A stretch of DNA of 64,000 nucleotides from Antilocapra americana (Eukaryota > Chordata > Mammalia > Artiodactyla > Antilocapridae): assembly GCA_007570785.1 (NCBI GenBank), contig ML664161.1, positions 14,765,004 to 14,829,003 of the forward strand. Direction: 5' to 3'. Positions 10,686 to 21,730 of this stretch are shown piece by piece; position 1 is the stretch's first letter, and the number at the start of each line of letters is the position of its first letter. Under the pieces are notes generated by a model. That model had not been told where the DNA came from. It did no database searches and was given only the letters and a program-made list of their open reading frames with translations. A program made the translations under genes and the position numbers.

Positions 10686-10789
10686 AAAAAGTATGGAATT
10701 CTTTACAAATTTGTTTTTCATCCTTGCCCAGGCACCATGCTAATCTCTGATTGTTGCAGTTTTAGTGTACTGTTGCCAAACTCAGAACT
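10686..10789 (-). pseudogene. U6 snRNA pseudogene
   Basis: The reverse complement aligns along the length of U6 spliceosomal RNA. At the left are the terminal AAAAAGTATGGAA word (U6 3' end) and CATCCTTGCCCAGGCACC. Centrally lies CATGCTAATCTCTG, which corresponds to the AGAGATTAGCATGG block containing most of the ACAGAGA-region context. At the right are AGTTTTAGTGTACTG and a degraded 5' end. Substitutions are spread throughout, including the conserved catalytic region, and no snRNA promoter elements (PSE or TATA) are apparent upstream. It is a processed copy, presumably mobilised by L1. Confidence 0.82.
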
Positions 10790-10814
10790 CCAAGTAGTTT
10801 TGAGAAGCACCAAT

Positions 10815-11095
10815 GAGGCAGTTTTTTCTAGCTGCAGGTTGGTGGAACATTAAGTCAATTTAGTTGAGTGACCAGTATTTTACAAAGACACAGAATAGGA
10901 GAAAATAGAAGAAGTGAAAGTTGTAATAATAGGTCAATATATGATTTCAAATATTTGTTTCTGTATCTATACATGTTTGTTTCAAAGAAGGGTGGCATAT
11001 GTACTATGTGAGGACATAAACTAGTTGCTTTTAGTTGCGTTTCTTATAGTTTCTCTCAATCAAAAAAATGTGAAAGCCACCTGAGGATTAGAATG
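10815..11095 (+). mobile_element. Probable fossil DNA transposon (hAT/MER type)
   Basis: The words GTGACCAGTATTTTACAAAGA, GAATAGGAGAAAATAGAAG, CATATGTACTATGTGAGGAC and AACTAGTTGCTTTTAGTTGCG occur in the same order as in an old non-autonomous mammalian DNA element that I remember but cannot name reliably. No terminal repeats could be confirmed. Confidence 0.4.
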
Positions 11096-12084
11096 CAGAA
11101 AAAGTAGATTAACACCATGTTCTCATCTTGAAACATGCTATAAAATTACAATAGCCATGATTTTACTTTGAATATATTCAAAATAGAAAACTCTGAAAAG
11201 AGAAAAGATGGAGAAATGTCTTCTATGAATTGATTTGGACTCCACAGTTCAGAGACGTATGAGTGTTGTTCATTAATGAATCATTTCCATAGCACAGTAT
11301 CAGGAGTTATATATGAATTTGGCATCTCTCTGATACACTAAGCTTTTAAAGACTCCAAAAGTAGATAAAGAATTGCTAATGGCAGTAATGAAGAGGTGTG
11401 AATGCCACCAGCAATTCAGGATTTGGTTCCAGCTCAGGAAACACACCACCAAAATCAAAATTAATTTCCCCTTTGGCATTTTTCTCAACCATATGTGGTT
11501 TTTAAATTATTGTGGTGACTGCTCTCACTGTATTGAAAATATACAGGATGTATTTATCTAAGATAAATATGATTTTGCCTAGAATGTTTTATGAAATAAT
11601 AGCACACAATATGCATCAGAAAATAAAGCAATTATATACTAATATAACTGTTTGTGAATTGTATTTGGTTCTGCCAGAATTTATGAAAGATATATGTTTA
11701 ACAGATGTAAATGTTTTTATTAGATCATATGGAACATAATCATTCATCTGCCTTTTAAAGAAGTGTGGAACTCCTTTTCATCACAAGGAGTGTTATTTCT
11801 GTATTGCCTTAGATGTTCAGTATATGACTCTATCTCAAATCCTCTGTGAGTTGCCTGATGCTGACACTGGCATTAACATAGGCAAACATGATATTCCTAA
11901 GTAAACAAACATCATTCTTTGTTTTAATTCACAAGGAAGATGGTGGGATAGATGAATGAATGGAAAGAGATAGATATATGATAGACAGTATTAATATATA
12001 AAAGGGTACAGCTAAATATACAATTGAAAATTTAAAAAATATGATAGATACAGACTTTCAATGCATAGTGAGAATTATGTTCAT
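11096..12084. other. Intergenic sequence, nothing recognised
   Basis: AT-rich. Overlapping 62-75-codon frames near 11300-11740 have no recognisable domain. Confidence 0.45.
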
Positions 12085-12302
12085 AATTATAATACCTACT
12101 TGTGCTTAAGAAAATTTTATATCATGTATCTTCATTTATCCTCAATGCTTGTAAAAAAGACCAAAATGTACACATTTTAAAAAAGAGAAACTAGATACAG
12201 ACATTAACAACCTTACCAACTCACAAACCAAGGATATATCAGAAAGGAATCAGTTTCTGAGGACTGGCTTTCAGTCCAGGTATTATTTTACTAAATTGCT
12301 GC
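12085..12302 (-). mobile_element. MIR SINE fragment, minus strand
   Basis: Read in reverse, a diverged MIR is suggested by the spaced words TTCATTTATCCTCAATGC, ACATTTTAAAAAAGAGAAACT, AACAACCTTACCAACTCACA and GGCTTTCAGTCCAGGTATT, matching the usual MIR order. It is strongly decayed. Confidence 0.5.
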
Positions 12303-12337
12303 ATGAAACATCATCATTACTGTTTATTTTGTTCTCG

Positions 12338-12423
12338 TTGTTGTTCAGTCACTCAGTCTGACTCTGTGACTCCATGGACTGCAGCATGCCAGGCTTCCCT
12401 GGCCTTCACCATCTTCTGGAGAT
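12338..12423 (-). mobile_element. BovB 3'-end fragment, minus strand
   Basis: The reverse complement reads GGTGAAGGCCAGGGAAGCC, GGCATGCTGCAGTCCATGG and GACTGAGTGACTGAACAACA, the terminal words of the BovB variant ending in a GAACAAC tail. It is severely 5'-truncated. Confidence 0.8.
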
Positions 12424-12595
12424 TGCTTAAAATCTTGCTTAAAACTTTCTTCTTAAAATCTCTCAATTTCAGGATAAGATACTTTGGCCAATTAGTTAAG
12501 CTCTGATTTAAAATTATTGATAATTATCACAAACTACTAGACAAGAAATGCAGAGCAAAAATAATTTTATTCTTCATTTTGCAAACATGTGCTCA

Positions 12596-12745
12596 GTGGA
12601 GCTTCCCAAATCAGAGTGTCTCAGAATCAGCTACAGGGTCCTGAATAGCACACAGACTTGTGTGTTGCTCAGTAATCTCGCTTCTCCTAAAGGTCTACAG
12701 CTGATTGGGGTGCTTAGGTAGGTTTGAGAAATGCTACTTTAGAAA
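12596..12745 (+). mobile_element. MER5A-like DNA transposon fossil
   Basis: The words TCAGAGTGTCTCAGAATCAG, CTACAGCTGATTGGGGTGC and GGTTTGAGAAATGCTAC recall the hAT-Charlie MER5A consensus with many changes. Orientation is uncertain. Confidence 0.4.
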
Positions 12746-13060
12746 AACACTTGGGAGTAGTTTTGGTGAAATACCTATCAGGAAAATCAAATAAAAGACA
12801 ATAACATGTTTTATTTACCTCCCATAGGCCACAAGTCTGAAGAAAATGTTGGTTTTGTATATCCAAAAGTTTATAGAAATCAGACTTTTTGTTTAAGAAA
12901 AAGAAAACATAATTATGAAGACAAAATTAGTTATAAAAAGAAGTATTTACTAACAAATTATAACAAATGCATTTTTTAAAAGCTGCAAACCACAAACATC
13001 TGCCTGACATAATGCTGTGCTTAACAATATCCTGAAATCACTCTCCGATAGTTCATAAAT
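12746..13060. other. Intergenic sequence, nothing recognised
   Basis: AT-rich spacer. I recognise no feature. Confidence 0.45.
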
Positions 13061-13545
13061 ATCTTCCTCATTCCTTTTAAATAAAAGAATGTCCGTTGTT
13101 TGGATGTATTATACCATACTTTATTCAACAACTTATGAGTGGGCATTTAGGATGTTTTCAATATTTTCAGTCACAGTTAAAACAAGCTTCTGTATTACAT
13201 ATTTTCATATTATTGGAGATGTATCTTCAGGAAAAATTCCTGGAAGTTGGGTCATTGGGTCAAAATGTAAACATGAATGTAATTACTTTAGATGTTGTAA
13301 AATGACATCCCAGAAGAATTGTACCAATTTTCTTTCCATCAGCAATATGTGAAAGTGCCTATGTCCCCACAACTCTGCAAAAGAGGATGCTAGGTTTTTT
13401 TAAATTTTATTACCAATGTGACAGCTGAGAGATGGCATCTTGATGTAGTTTTAATTTGCATTTCTCATGAGTGAAGTGAACATTTATTCATATGTTTAAA
13501 TGTTATTTTTATAAGTTTCTTGTGAATTGATAAGACAGTTTTTAA
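13061..13545 (-). mobile_element. Old L1/HAL1 fragment, minus strand
   Basis: The words TCCGTTGTTTGGATGTATTA, GTGGGCATTTAGGATGTTTT, GTTGGGTCATTGGGTCAAAA, TACCAATTTTCTTTCCATCAG and TAGTTTTAATTTGCATTTCT are in the order expected for the antisense of an ancient L1 ORF2 C-terminus. The frames at 13089-13352 are antisense noise. Confidence 0.65.
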
Positions 13546-13831
13546 AACAGAGGATTGAAATATTCAGGTTTTTTACCTAGGTATGATAAACATACTATCA
13601 AATTCTATGTGCTGATTTTTAATTCCACAAAATACATTTCAAAATTACTATAAATAGTGCAATTGTAAGATTAAACTATTGATAATAGCTTGTTATTTTC
13701 TTCCTGAATGATAGATCTTAAAGGTATATATCTTAACTTTATAATTCACAAAGCCAGTATAGGTAAGAAAAAAATGTACCAATTCCATCAATATGCAATG
13801 ATAAAATTAAGAACATTTGCTAAGGAGTCAA

Positions 13832-15412
13832 TCCTGCCCCTTCATGGATCACAGCCTTGTTGTGGCAAATGGGCTTGTGTATCTCAATAAAACTATGAGC
13901 CATGATCTGCAGGACCACCCAAGACAGATGGGTCATGGTCAAGCGTTCTGACAAAATGTGGTCCATAGCTGGTGGAAATGGCAACCCACTCCAGTATTCT
14001 TGGATGGAAAACCTCATGAACAGTATGAAAAGGCAAAAAGATATGAGGCTGGAAGATGAGCTCCCCAGGTTGGAAGATGTCCAATATGCTACTGGGGAAA
14101 AGCAGAGGGCATTATTAATAGCTCCAGAATGAATAAACTAGCTGGGCTAAAGCAGAAACAGCCCTCAGTTGTAGATGTGTCTGGTGGTAAAAGTAAAATT
14201 TGATGCTGTAAAGAACAATATTGCATAGGAACCTGAATGTTAGGTCCATGAATCACGGTAAACTGAATATGATTAAACAGGAGATAGCAAGATTGAACAT
14301 CAACATCTTAGGAATCAGTGAACTAAAATGGATGGGAATGAGTGAATTTAATCAGATGACCATTATACCTACTACTGTGGACAAGAATCCCTTAGAAGTG
14401 GAGTAGCCCTCATAGTCAACAAAAGGGTCTGAAGTGCAGTTCTTGGGTGCGATCTCAAGAGAAAGAGTGATCTCAGTTTGTTTCCAAGGCAAACCATTCA
14501 ACATCACAGAAATCCAGGTCTATGATGTATATTGTCACTCTGCTTATTTAACTTCTATGCAGAGTGCATCATGAGAAATGCTAAGCTGGGTGAGCTTAAG
14601 CTGGAATCAAGATTGTCAAGAGAAATATCAATAACCCCAGATATACAGATGACACTACCCTAATGGCAGAAAGCAAAGAGGGACTAAAGAGCCTCTTGAT
14701 GAAGGTGAAAGAAGAAAGTGAAAAAGCTGGCTTGAAACTCAACAGCATAAAAAACTAAGATCATTGCATCTGATCCCATCACTTCATGCAAATCGAAAGA
14801 AAAAGTAGAAGCAGTGACAGATTTTCTTTCCTTGGGATCCCACATCACTGTGGACAGTGACCACAGCCGTGTCATTAAAAACATTTGCTCTTTGGATGAA
14901 AAGCTATAACAAACCTGGGCAGCATATTAAAAGGGAGAGACATCATTTTGCCAACAAAAGTCCATTTGGACAAAGCTATGGTTTTTCCAGTAGTCATGTA
15001 TGAATGTGAGAGTTGGACCATATAGAAGCTTGAGCACTGAAGAACTGATGTTTTCAAACTGTGATACTAGAGAAGACTCTTAAGAGTCACTTGGACTGGG
15101 AGGACATCAAACCAGTTAGTCCTAAAGGAAATCAACCCTGAATATTCATTGGAAGGACTGCTGCTGAAGCTGAAACTCCAATATTTTGGCTATCTAATGT
15201 GAAGAGTAGACTCATTGAAAAAGACCCTTATGCTCAGAAAGATTGAAAGCAAATGGAGAAGTGGGTGGCAGAGGATGAGATGACTAGATAGCATTACCAA
15301 CTCAATGGACGTGAATTTGAGCAACTCTGGCAGATAGTAAAGGAGAGATGAGCCTGTAGTGCTGTAGGCCATGGAGTTGCAAAGAGTCACATGACTTATT
15401 GACCAAAAAACA
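13832..15412 (+). mobile_element. BovB LINE with large internal deletion, plus strand
   Basis: Positions 13838-14522 match the BovB 5' region. A frame at 14221-14406 reads RNLNVRSMNHGKLNMIKQEI and GISELKWMGMSEFN, which is the AP-endonuclease-like domain. At about 14522-14527 the sequence jumps straight into the RT region (TGTATATTGTCACTCTGCTT), followed by a degraded YADD-equivalent (TATACAGATGAC) and the 3' portion up to about 15412. Roughly the first part of the RT is missing at the junction, compared with the order in the copy at 50.9-52.7 kb. Stops abound, and the tail is degenerate. Confidence 0.92.
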
Positions 15413-16031
15413 GCAACGTCAATCATAGGTAGTGACATTTATTACAGTATTTTAAAACTTTTTTTTACGTATTTAGCCATTCTAGTATATGACTGTTTGA
15501 AATGACTTCTAAAATCTAGCAATGTTTCACTATTTTTTGTAATATTCTGCTAATAGGGCCACAAAATAAATGTTCCAACAAAACACCATTCCAGTGTTCT
15601 GTATTAGCATTTGCTTATTTTTATTTAAAAATATTTACTGTTTGGTATTTATTCAAATAATTTCCATTCTAATAACAGCACATTTACTTGTGTGTGTACA
15701 AATGATGCTTTGTATTTTGTGTGTGTGTCTGTGTATTATCAAGAATCTAAGTGCTTTCAGTCACATATATTACCTTAGTCAAAACTGATCTTGGAAGATT
15801 GGTTGTGAAACATGTAAGAGTAACAGTAAAATACTTTGTTGTTTACCCTTAAAATAGAAAGGGTCGATTTTATAATCTCTTTACACATTTGAAAAAAATT
15901 GTGGTGTCAAGCAAAGTTTTCTGCTATGCTGATCAAATGAACGGTAATAATGAATGATTTGAAGCAAATTATGTTTTTCTAGAAATTATTCCACTGTCAA
16001 AAGGACATGATGGTAATTTTCTAATATAGTT
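15413..16031. other. Intergenic sequence, nothing recognised
   Basis: AT-rich spacer with a short GT run near 15715-15735. The 72-codon frame at 15570-15788 is low-complexity hydrophobic and unsupported. Confidence 0.45.
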
Positions 16032-16041
16032 AAGCTCCCCA

Positions 16042-16205
16042 TGGACTGTAGCCTGCCAGCCTCCTCTTTCCATGGAATTCTCCAGTCAGGAATATTGGAA
16101 TGGGTTACCATTTCCTTCCATAGAGGATCTTCCCCACATGGATCAAACATGTGTCTCCTGCACTGCAGGCAGATTATTTACCATCTAAGCCACCAAGGAA
16201 GCTCA
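16042..16205 (-). mobile_element. Bov-tA SINE, minus strand, lacking its 3' end
   Basis: The body from GGACTGTAGCCTGCC to the tRNA-like head is present on the minus strand. The terminal TCAGTCGTGTCCGACTC segment and A-rich tail are missing at the left. A short direct repeat, AAGCTCCCCA or nearly so, lies at 16032-16041 and 16206-16215 and may be a target duplication. Confidence 0.85.
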
Positions 16206-16215
16206 AAGCTCCCCA

Positions 16216-16848
16216 GTTTTGTGTTTTTACCAACCTTTTAAGTTTTATAAATGTAATTTGTTTTATTGGGCAGGCCAGAATTCCATTTGTTACTTCTGAG
16301 TTGGACATTTGATAGGAGCAATTATTTTTTACTCCCACTATTCTGATCAACAGTTGAGATATTTATTTATTGAAGAAATCATTTGATCTATTCACACCTT
16401 GTATTTGATGAGAATAACTTTTTGTTCATTCAAAGTGGTTTGTTTATAAGAAGTCTTAATTTTCACTGCATTTAGCTTTTCTAAAGTTCAACAAATTATT
16501 ATTTTGTAGTTTTAAATTTTTCTTTGTAACAGTTTTTCTTTTCTTAGCCTAGTATATTTTCTATTTCAACTATGATTTGATGTATTAATTTACAGATCTG
16601 AAAGACTAGAAAATAGCATAGTTTCATTAAAAGTGTATAGAATGTGAATATATTTTCTTTAAAATGTAAATTAAATCAAATGCAAGAAAGTGAAAACTTC
16701 AAAGAATTTTTATGTTTTCAAAACAGCTCTTTACAAAAAAATTTAAAATGTCTAAACTCAAAGTATAAATCATATTTAATATATATTTTAATTTTAAGTA
16801 AAAATAATTTTAATATTTGAATTTTAGAATTTAATAGAAAAATTTAGG
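16216..16848. other. Very AT-rich spacer
   Basis: Long A- and T-rich stretches, particularly 16500-16840. I recognise no gene or repeat family. Confidence 0.45.
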
Positions 16849-16937
16849 GCTTCCCTGTGGCTCAGCTGGTAAAGAATCCACCTGCAATGAGGGAGATCTG
16901 GGTTCAATCCCTGAGCTGGAAAGATCCCCCAGAGATC
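16849..16937 (+). mobile_element. Bov-tA SINE, tRNA-derived head only
   Basis: Plus-strand GGGCTTCCCTGTGGCTCAGC, GTAAAGAATCCACCTGCAAT and GGGTTCAATCCCTGAG are the SINE start. The last contains the intact-looking B-box word GGTTCAATCC. Similarity ends at the GATCCCC word, so the Bov-A part is absent. Confidence 0.88.
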
Positions 16938-18879
16938 TTAATCGTAAAGATATTAACCCTTTACAGGGTTTAATCTTGTAAAAAACTTTTATAAAAATGA
17001 AACTACTGGCGATGCTATTTTCCAAGATAAAAAATCAGTATCTCTATATGCATATGCAAAATCAGAACAGCATACCTTGTCTAATATTGTAAAATGTTTT
17101 GCACCCAATATGTGCACATGTTGCAAATGTCATGGTGACTTGTCAGTAATTTCAGAACCATGATTTGGAGCAATGAAAGAGGCTGAAAAATGGACATTTG
17201 TTACTAATTGGAAGTTGATTCTTCATTATCTAGTGTATTCAAGCTCTCTGAGAGGAAGGATGAATTTATCTTTCCTTTTACCTGAGTGCCTCCACTACTC
17301 AATTCTTCCTGGTACTCCAAAGCAGTGTCTGCAGCACAGAACTCACTCATGGAATTCAGGTTCAAAAGCTTTTTGTTTTGAGAATGTGGGGAGGAGATGT
17401 AGAAGAGCGCTTCCCTGGGGTCTGAGCAGAGTTGGTTACAAGAGTAGCGTTGTATGTAGGTACATTTCTGTTGCTGTCCATTGCAGTCTTAGGTTTCCCT
17501 TAAGTGTGGAGCTCAAAACAGAGCTTGTTGTCTGGATCTCAGTGCAGTAACAGAGAATAAAGGGAAGGGACCATTCACAAAATTATTTTGACCCCATATG
17601 CTTGTCCCAGGTAGCATGGAAGAATTGCTCTGTCCTTTTCAATGGAAACCGCCTTAAATGGAACAGCAGGATCGTTCCCACCTGTCCATCTTCTCTCACT
17701 GGATCGTATGTTTTTTGGAATATACATGTGCATTTGCTTTGTGTATGTGGGAGGAAGAAATCACATTCAATAATCAGTGTTTGTTTTTTCAGATAATTAA
17801 CACTGAAGTTTGGAAAAAATATTTTATAGTATATTTTATTAGACCAACAGAACTATTTTCATGTCTGTGATCAAAAATGTTTATTAATAGGGCAATTTGT
17901 TTTACTTAGGGGTAAAATCAAAGAATTTAATGATGTTTATCTCTTTCAAAAGTTTCACTGGCTTTTAAGTAAAAGTTGAACAACTTTATTATTTTGAAGA
18001 ACTCTAAAAGGAGAAAGCTTAAAAATTAAAAAAATAAAAAGCAGTAACTATTTAAGATGCATTCAGGTATCAGCAACCCAAAAATAAGATTAAAGCCAGT
18101 TAATTATTCTCCCAGGTGCTTTACACAGTGAATTTGTTGGTTAGGTTAAAAAACCTGGCTGCAGCTCATTTCTTTCAAGTCTTTCTCTCCTTTCTAGAAC
18201 TTCAGACTCCTAATTAAACAGTTTCTACTTTGGGGAATATTTACAAATGAGTCAGTGCTTAAGAGAATTCACTGATCCTAATTGGGATTCAGATCTCCAA
18301 GAGATCTGTCGTTTCCACATTCTTAAAAACTGCTGAATCACTGAGGCTCAATCACCAATACATATAATTATTTTAAATTTCGAATAATGTTTCTAATTTG
18401 AAAACATTAAGAGTTACTCAGAATCCAAATGTGTTCAGAACATCAGTTTTCACATTACCAGGCTCCTGCTGACACACTGAGGACAGGGAATTGAGCCAGC
18501 GATGGGACATGAATTAATATTTCTGTCTCACTACTAGACAGAGACGAGGCTGAGTCAGTCCTCCCAGCCAAAGCAAAGACAGGGTAGAACCATTTGTTCT
18601 GCTGCTCCAGAGGCTGGCAGACTGATCCTAATCTGGGCCAAATCTTCATGGGATTCCTTGTGGTCCCCAACGTTCAAGGCAAGACTCTTTATTAAGAGAT
18701 TGGAGGAATTATTTCATGCTATTATGCCCACCATTGACTTGAGCTGTCACAAAACTAAAAGTCTGTGACCTATTACTGCTATAGCAATAGTCTGCAATAA
18801 ACCCACTGGATTTCCTCCAAATGTCTATTTGCAAGCTAAGGAGGAACTAAAGAGGCAACCAGTATACCTGAGGTACATT
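16938..18879. other. Intergenic sequence; possible conserved non-coding DNA
   Basis: About 1.9 kb without a confidently recognised repeat. The 125-codon frame at 17173-17550 has no known domain and no splice or promoter context; 17234-17345 faintly resembles an L2 3' end. The stretch 18100-18420 is balanced in composition and free of known repeats, so it is a candidate for conservation testing only. Confidence 0.4.
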
Positions 18880-19440
18880 TTAGAGGCAGTGTGAAAGTAA
18901 AGGGTAGCAGAGTATGTCATCCCAGGACACACTACATTGGCATAAGGATTATACTGAGCTGAAAGTAACTGAGAAAAAGCAGATAAAAGAAAAGCTCTCT
19001 GTCCTCCCTCTATTTGCCTAAAAGCAGTGCATGCATTTGTAAAGATTTCTCCACTCCCCTCTCTACCAGAAAGGTCAAAAGTTAATCACTGAAGACAACC
19101 CGGACTCTTAACAGCCCAGAGACAGCACCAGAGTAATCTACCTAATAGGCTTTGCTAAAACTAGTTCTCACCTACCATTGGTTTCCCAGTATATTTCTTC
19201 CCTCAGTTTGCCACCTCAAGATCCTTTGTCTTTTGACTTTTATTAAAATCTCTTCTTTTGTTAAGGTACTATGTAAGCCCTGGCTGTTAACAACCCATTG
19301 AATCACTCATCACCAAACGCTCCCGTGTGTCTGCAAGATGCACATGTTAATAAACTGTTTCTCTTATTTATCTGTCTTTTGTCAGTCAAACCTGACATTT
19401 ATCTGGAGAACCTAAGGTGGTAGAGGAAATTTTTTCCCCC
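18880..19440 (+). mobile_element. Probable ERV class I solo LTR
   Basis: The right part has the features of a gammaretrovirus-like R-U5: CTCCCGTGTGTCTGC, then TTAATAAACTGTTTCTC (contains the AATAAA signal), then TTTATCTGTCTTTTGTCAGT and a short stretch to the end. No gag or other internal retroviral sequence follows. The left boundary is a guess from where LTR-like sequence seems to start. The family is not identified. Confidence 0.5.
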
Positions 19441-19454
19441 TCTTACAAAAAGCT

Positions 19455-19645
19455 CAATAGGGAAGACCTGGTTCAAGTTCTTGACTCAGCCACTAAGTTG
19501 TCACATCACTGTCAGTCACTCAGCCACTATGAGCCTCAGATTTCTCATCTGTAAGATGGGAACAAGAGTTACTGACCTCCCTGGCAGGATTATCGTGAAA
19601 GAGGAGATCATGCACATAAGAATACTTTATAAACTTTGAGTGATA
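19455..19645 (+). mobile_element. MIR SINE, plus strand
   Basis: A well-preserved MIR order: GGTTCAAGTTCTTGACTCAG, CCACTAAGTTGTCACATCAC, GAGCCTCAGATTTCTCATCT, GTAAGATGGGAACAA and ACTGACCTCCCTGGCAGGAT, followed by AAGAATACTTTATAAACTTT. Confidence 0.8.
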
Positions 19646-20225
19646 AGGTTAAGCTTTTTTGTTTCCTCTCTTCAAGTTCCTTAAAGGTAGGAGTCATGGC
19701 TTATTCAATGTAAAGTAGACTTTTTGTTATAAGTAAATTTATCTTGGCAATTTTAGTGTTTTGTTGTCAATCATACTCTCTTTCTGGGAACTCTTTAGAC
19801 TTACCTCTGTGCTGGCTCTTCCCATCTCTCAAAATCTGCCTTGGAGAAAATACAACTGCAGCCTCTGGCATCTGTATCATAACACAAGCAGACTCAGGCT
19901 TGAGATCTGCTGGAAGTTCAGTGCACAGGTCACAGGGTAAGAAAGGCTAGGATAAATGAACCTTTTCTAAGCAAAGTAACATAGCTATAGATGCTGGGCC
20001 AGGACTGGAATGAATATCCAGTGATTAAAAAAGAGGAGCAAATTAGCCTTCCTTCAAATTAATATGCATTAAAGAAGGTTACAGGTAATAGACTATCAAA
20101 GCCACACCAGGCTTCACAACACCTTCAGATGATCCATCAACCTGGAGTGGGAGGTTTGCTTAAGGAACCAGGTTGTAAGGAATCCTAAATTTCTTATAGG
20201 CCACAGTTTAATTTTCAGTGTGCAA
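19646..20225. other. Intergenic sequence, nothing recognised
   Basis: Includes a 68-codon frame (19744-19950) with no recognisable domain. I identified no repeat. Confidence 0.45.
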
Positions 20226-20975
20226 AGTTAATTGAAACTTATTTTACTTAATTTTTAACTTCATGTTTTGTACAATTGTTTCTTGTCAACATGTTCTTGA
20301 GTTTCTAAATTAAAAAAACTTGTTAGTAAATTGCTGGTACTTTATATGTCTTTAAATATTCATGGTTGCCTTGATTAGTATATTTTATAAATTGATATCC
20401 TTTCTCCATTTTCTGTTTTATTGAAAAATATCTTATAATTTCTTCTTTTTTTCTCATATTAATTCTTATGCATTGTTTTATAAGAGGCATATGGTTTGAT
20501 TTTGCTTTTACCTGCTGTGAAAAATTCTGTCTTTTATGGGGGTGGCTCAGCCTACTCACAATTATTATTATATCTGATATTTTGGTCTTAATTGTCTCAT
20601 CTTTTCAAGTGTTATATACTTATATCCTTCTTTATTGTTTTCTTTTTATATACAGGTTGTGTTTCATTTGTTTAATTTGCCTCTGTAACTTCAACTGAAA
20701 GCTCTGTTTTATAATTCTGAAAGAAGGAACACCTTTGTGTATTATAAATTTTCATATTTCTATAATAATCAAACTCAAGGGTTAAATGATACATTTTAAA
20801 ATATTCCACAATGAAAATAAGGAATTGATTTCATTTTAGTTCCTTGTTACTCTCTCATTGTTCTACCATGATTGCCTTGCCCACTTTTTAGTATATATTT
20901 CTATAAATAGAAGTCGGATGATGCGTAGGATGTTATTCTTATATTACCTTTTAAGAAATCCCTTTATATTTACTT
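20226..20975 (-). mobile_element. Possible old L1/HAL1 sequence, minus strand
   Basis: T-rich sequence with words reminiscent of the antisense of an ancient L1 or HAL1 ORF (for example the segments around 20330-20420 and 20560-20660). The match is weak; the sequence continues beyond the inserted SINE at 20978. Confidence 0.4.
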
Positions 20976-20977
20976 CT

Positions 20978-21186
20978 GTTGTTAGTCGCTAAGTTGTGTC
21001 CAACTCTTTGCAACCCGCATGGAGTATAGCCCTCCACGCTCCTCTGTCCCTGGGATCTCCCAGGCAAGAATACTGGAGTGGATTGCCATTTCCTTCTCAG
21101 GGTATCTCCCCAACCCAGGGATCAAACCTGTGTCTCCTGCCTTGGCAGGAGGATTCTTTACACCTGAGTGCCCAGAGGCTTCCCAA
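20978..21186 (-). mobile_element. Bov-tA SINE, minus strand
   Basis: GTTAGTCGCTAAGTTGTGTC, GGCAAGAATACTGGAGTGG and the tRNA-like head ending near GAGTGCCCAGAGGCTTCCC are diagnostic. It interrupts T-rich L1/HAL1-like sequence. Confidence 0.9.
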
Positions 21187-21590
21187 TAGATTTAATCATC
21201 CTGTATGAAACAATTGTTAATTTTAGCTTTATGTTTGACATGTTTGAGTGCTCATCACTGTCTTTTTTAAACAGACCCATAATCTTGAATTCTTACATTG
21301 ATCATCTTTCAGTAAGCTGGGATACGCTTTCAAGGTTTTCTTTCAAGAAGTGCTGAAAGGGGATCTATCTCCTGAGTCTCTCTATAGCTGAAAGTGTGTC
21401 TCTATTGTCTTTTGCTATGAAGGGAAACTTAACTGCATATGAAATTCCTTGCCAAAAAATGTTCTTTTCTTCCTCAAATGTGAGTACATATAATTTTATT
21501 TTCTTCTACATTTATTTTACTGAGGAGAAATTTGCAGTTTTCTTTCCTTTTTATGATAAGCAGTTTTTTAAGTGTGTTTTTCTTTTTTCT
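21187..21590 (-). mobile_element. Possible old L1/HAL1 continuation, minus strand
   Basis: Words such as AGTGTGTCTCTATTGTCTTT and the TTGCCAAAAAATGTTCTTTT region resemble the antisense of the coiled-coil/ORF1-adjacent part of an ancient L1. Low confidence. Confidence 0.4.
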
Positions 21591-21712
21591 CTTCATTTAT
21601 TCTACAGATATTTATTGAGCAACTCATACGTGCCAGGTTCTTTTCTTGTCCCTGGAAACATGCTGCAGAATAAAGTCGACCAACACTCCTATTCTTGTGG
21701 GACTACGTGTTT
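21591..21712 (-). mobile_element. L2 LINE 3'-end fragment, minus strand
   Basis: ATATTTATTGAGCAACTCAT, ACGTGCCAGGTTCTTTTC and CTCCTATTCTTGTGGGACT reproduce, in antisense, the well-known L2 3' terminus. A homopolymer of 18 T follows at 21713-21730. Confidence 0.65.
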
Positions 21713-21730
21713 TTTTTTTTTTTTTTTTCT

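Noticed and set aside
16849..16937. Possible tRNA gene because of B-box-like GGTTCAATCC
   Set aside because: It is the tRNA-derived head of Bov-tA, which does not fold as a complete tRNA and recurs at many sites here.
17173..17550. 125-codon frame outside clear repeats, considered as a possible gene
   Set aside because: No recognisable domain, no splice or promoter context, odd composition, and part resembles an L2 tail.
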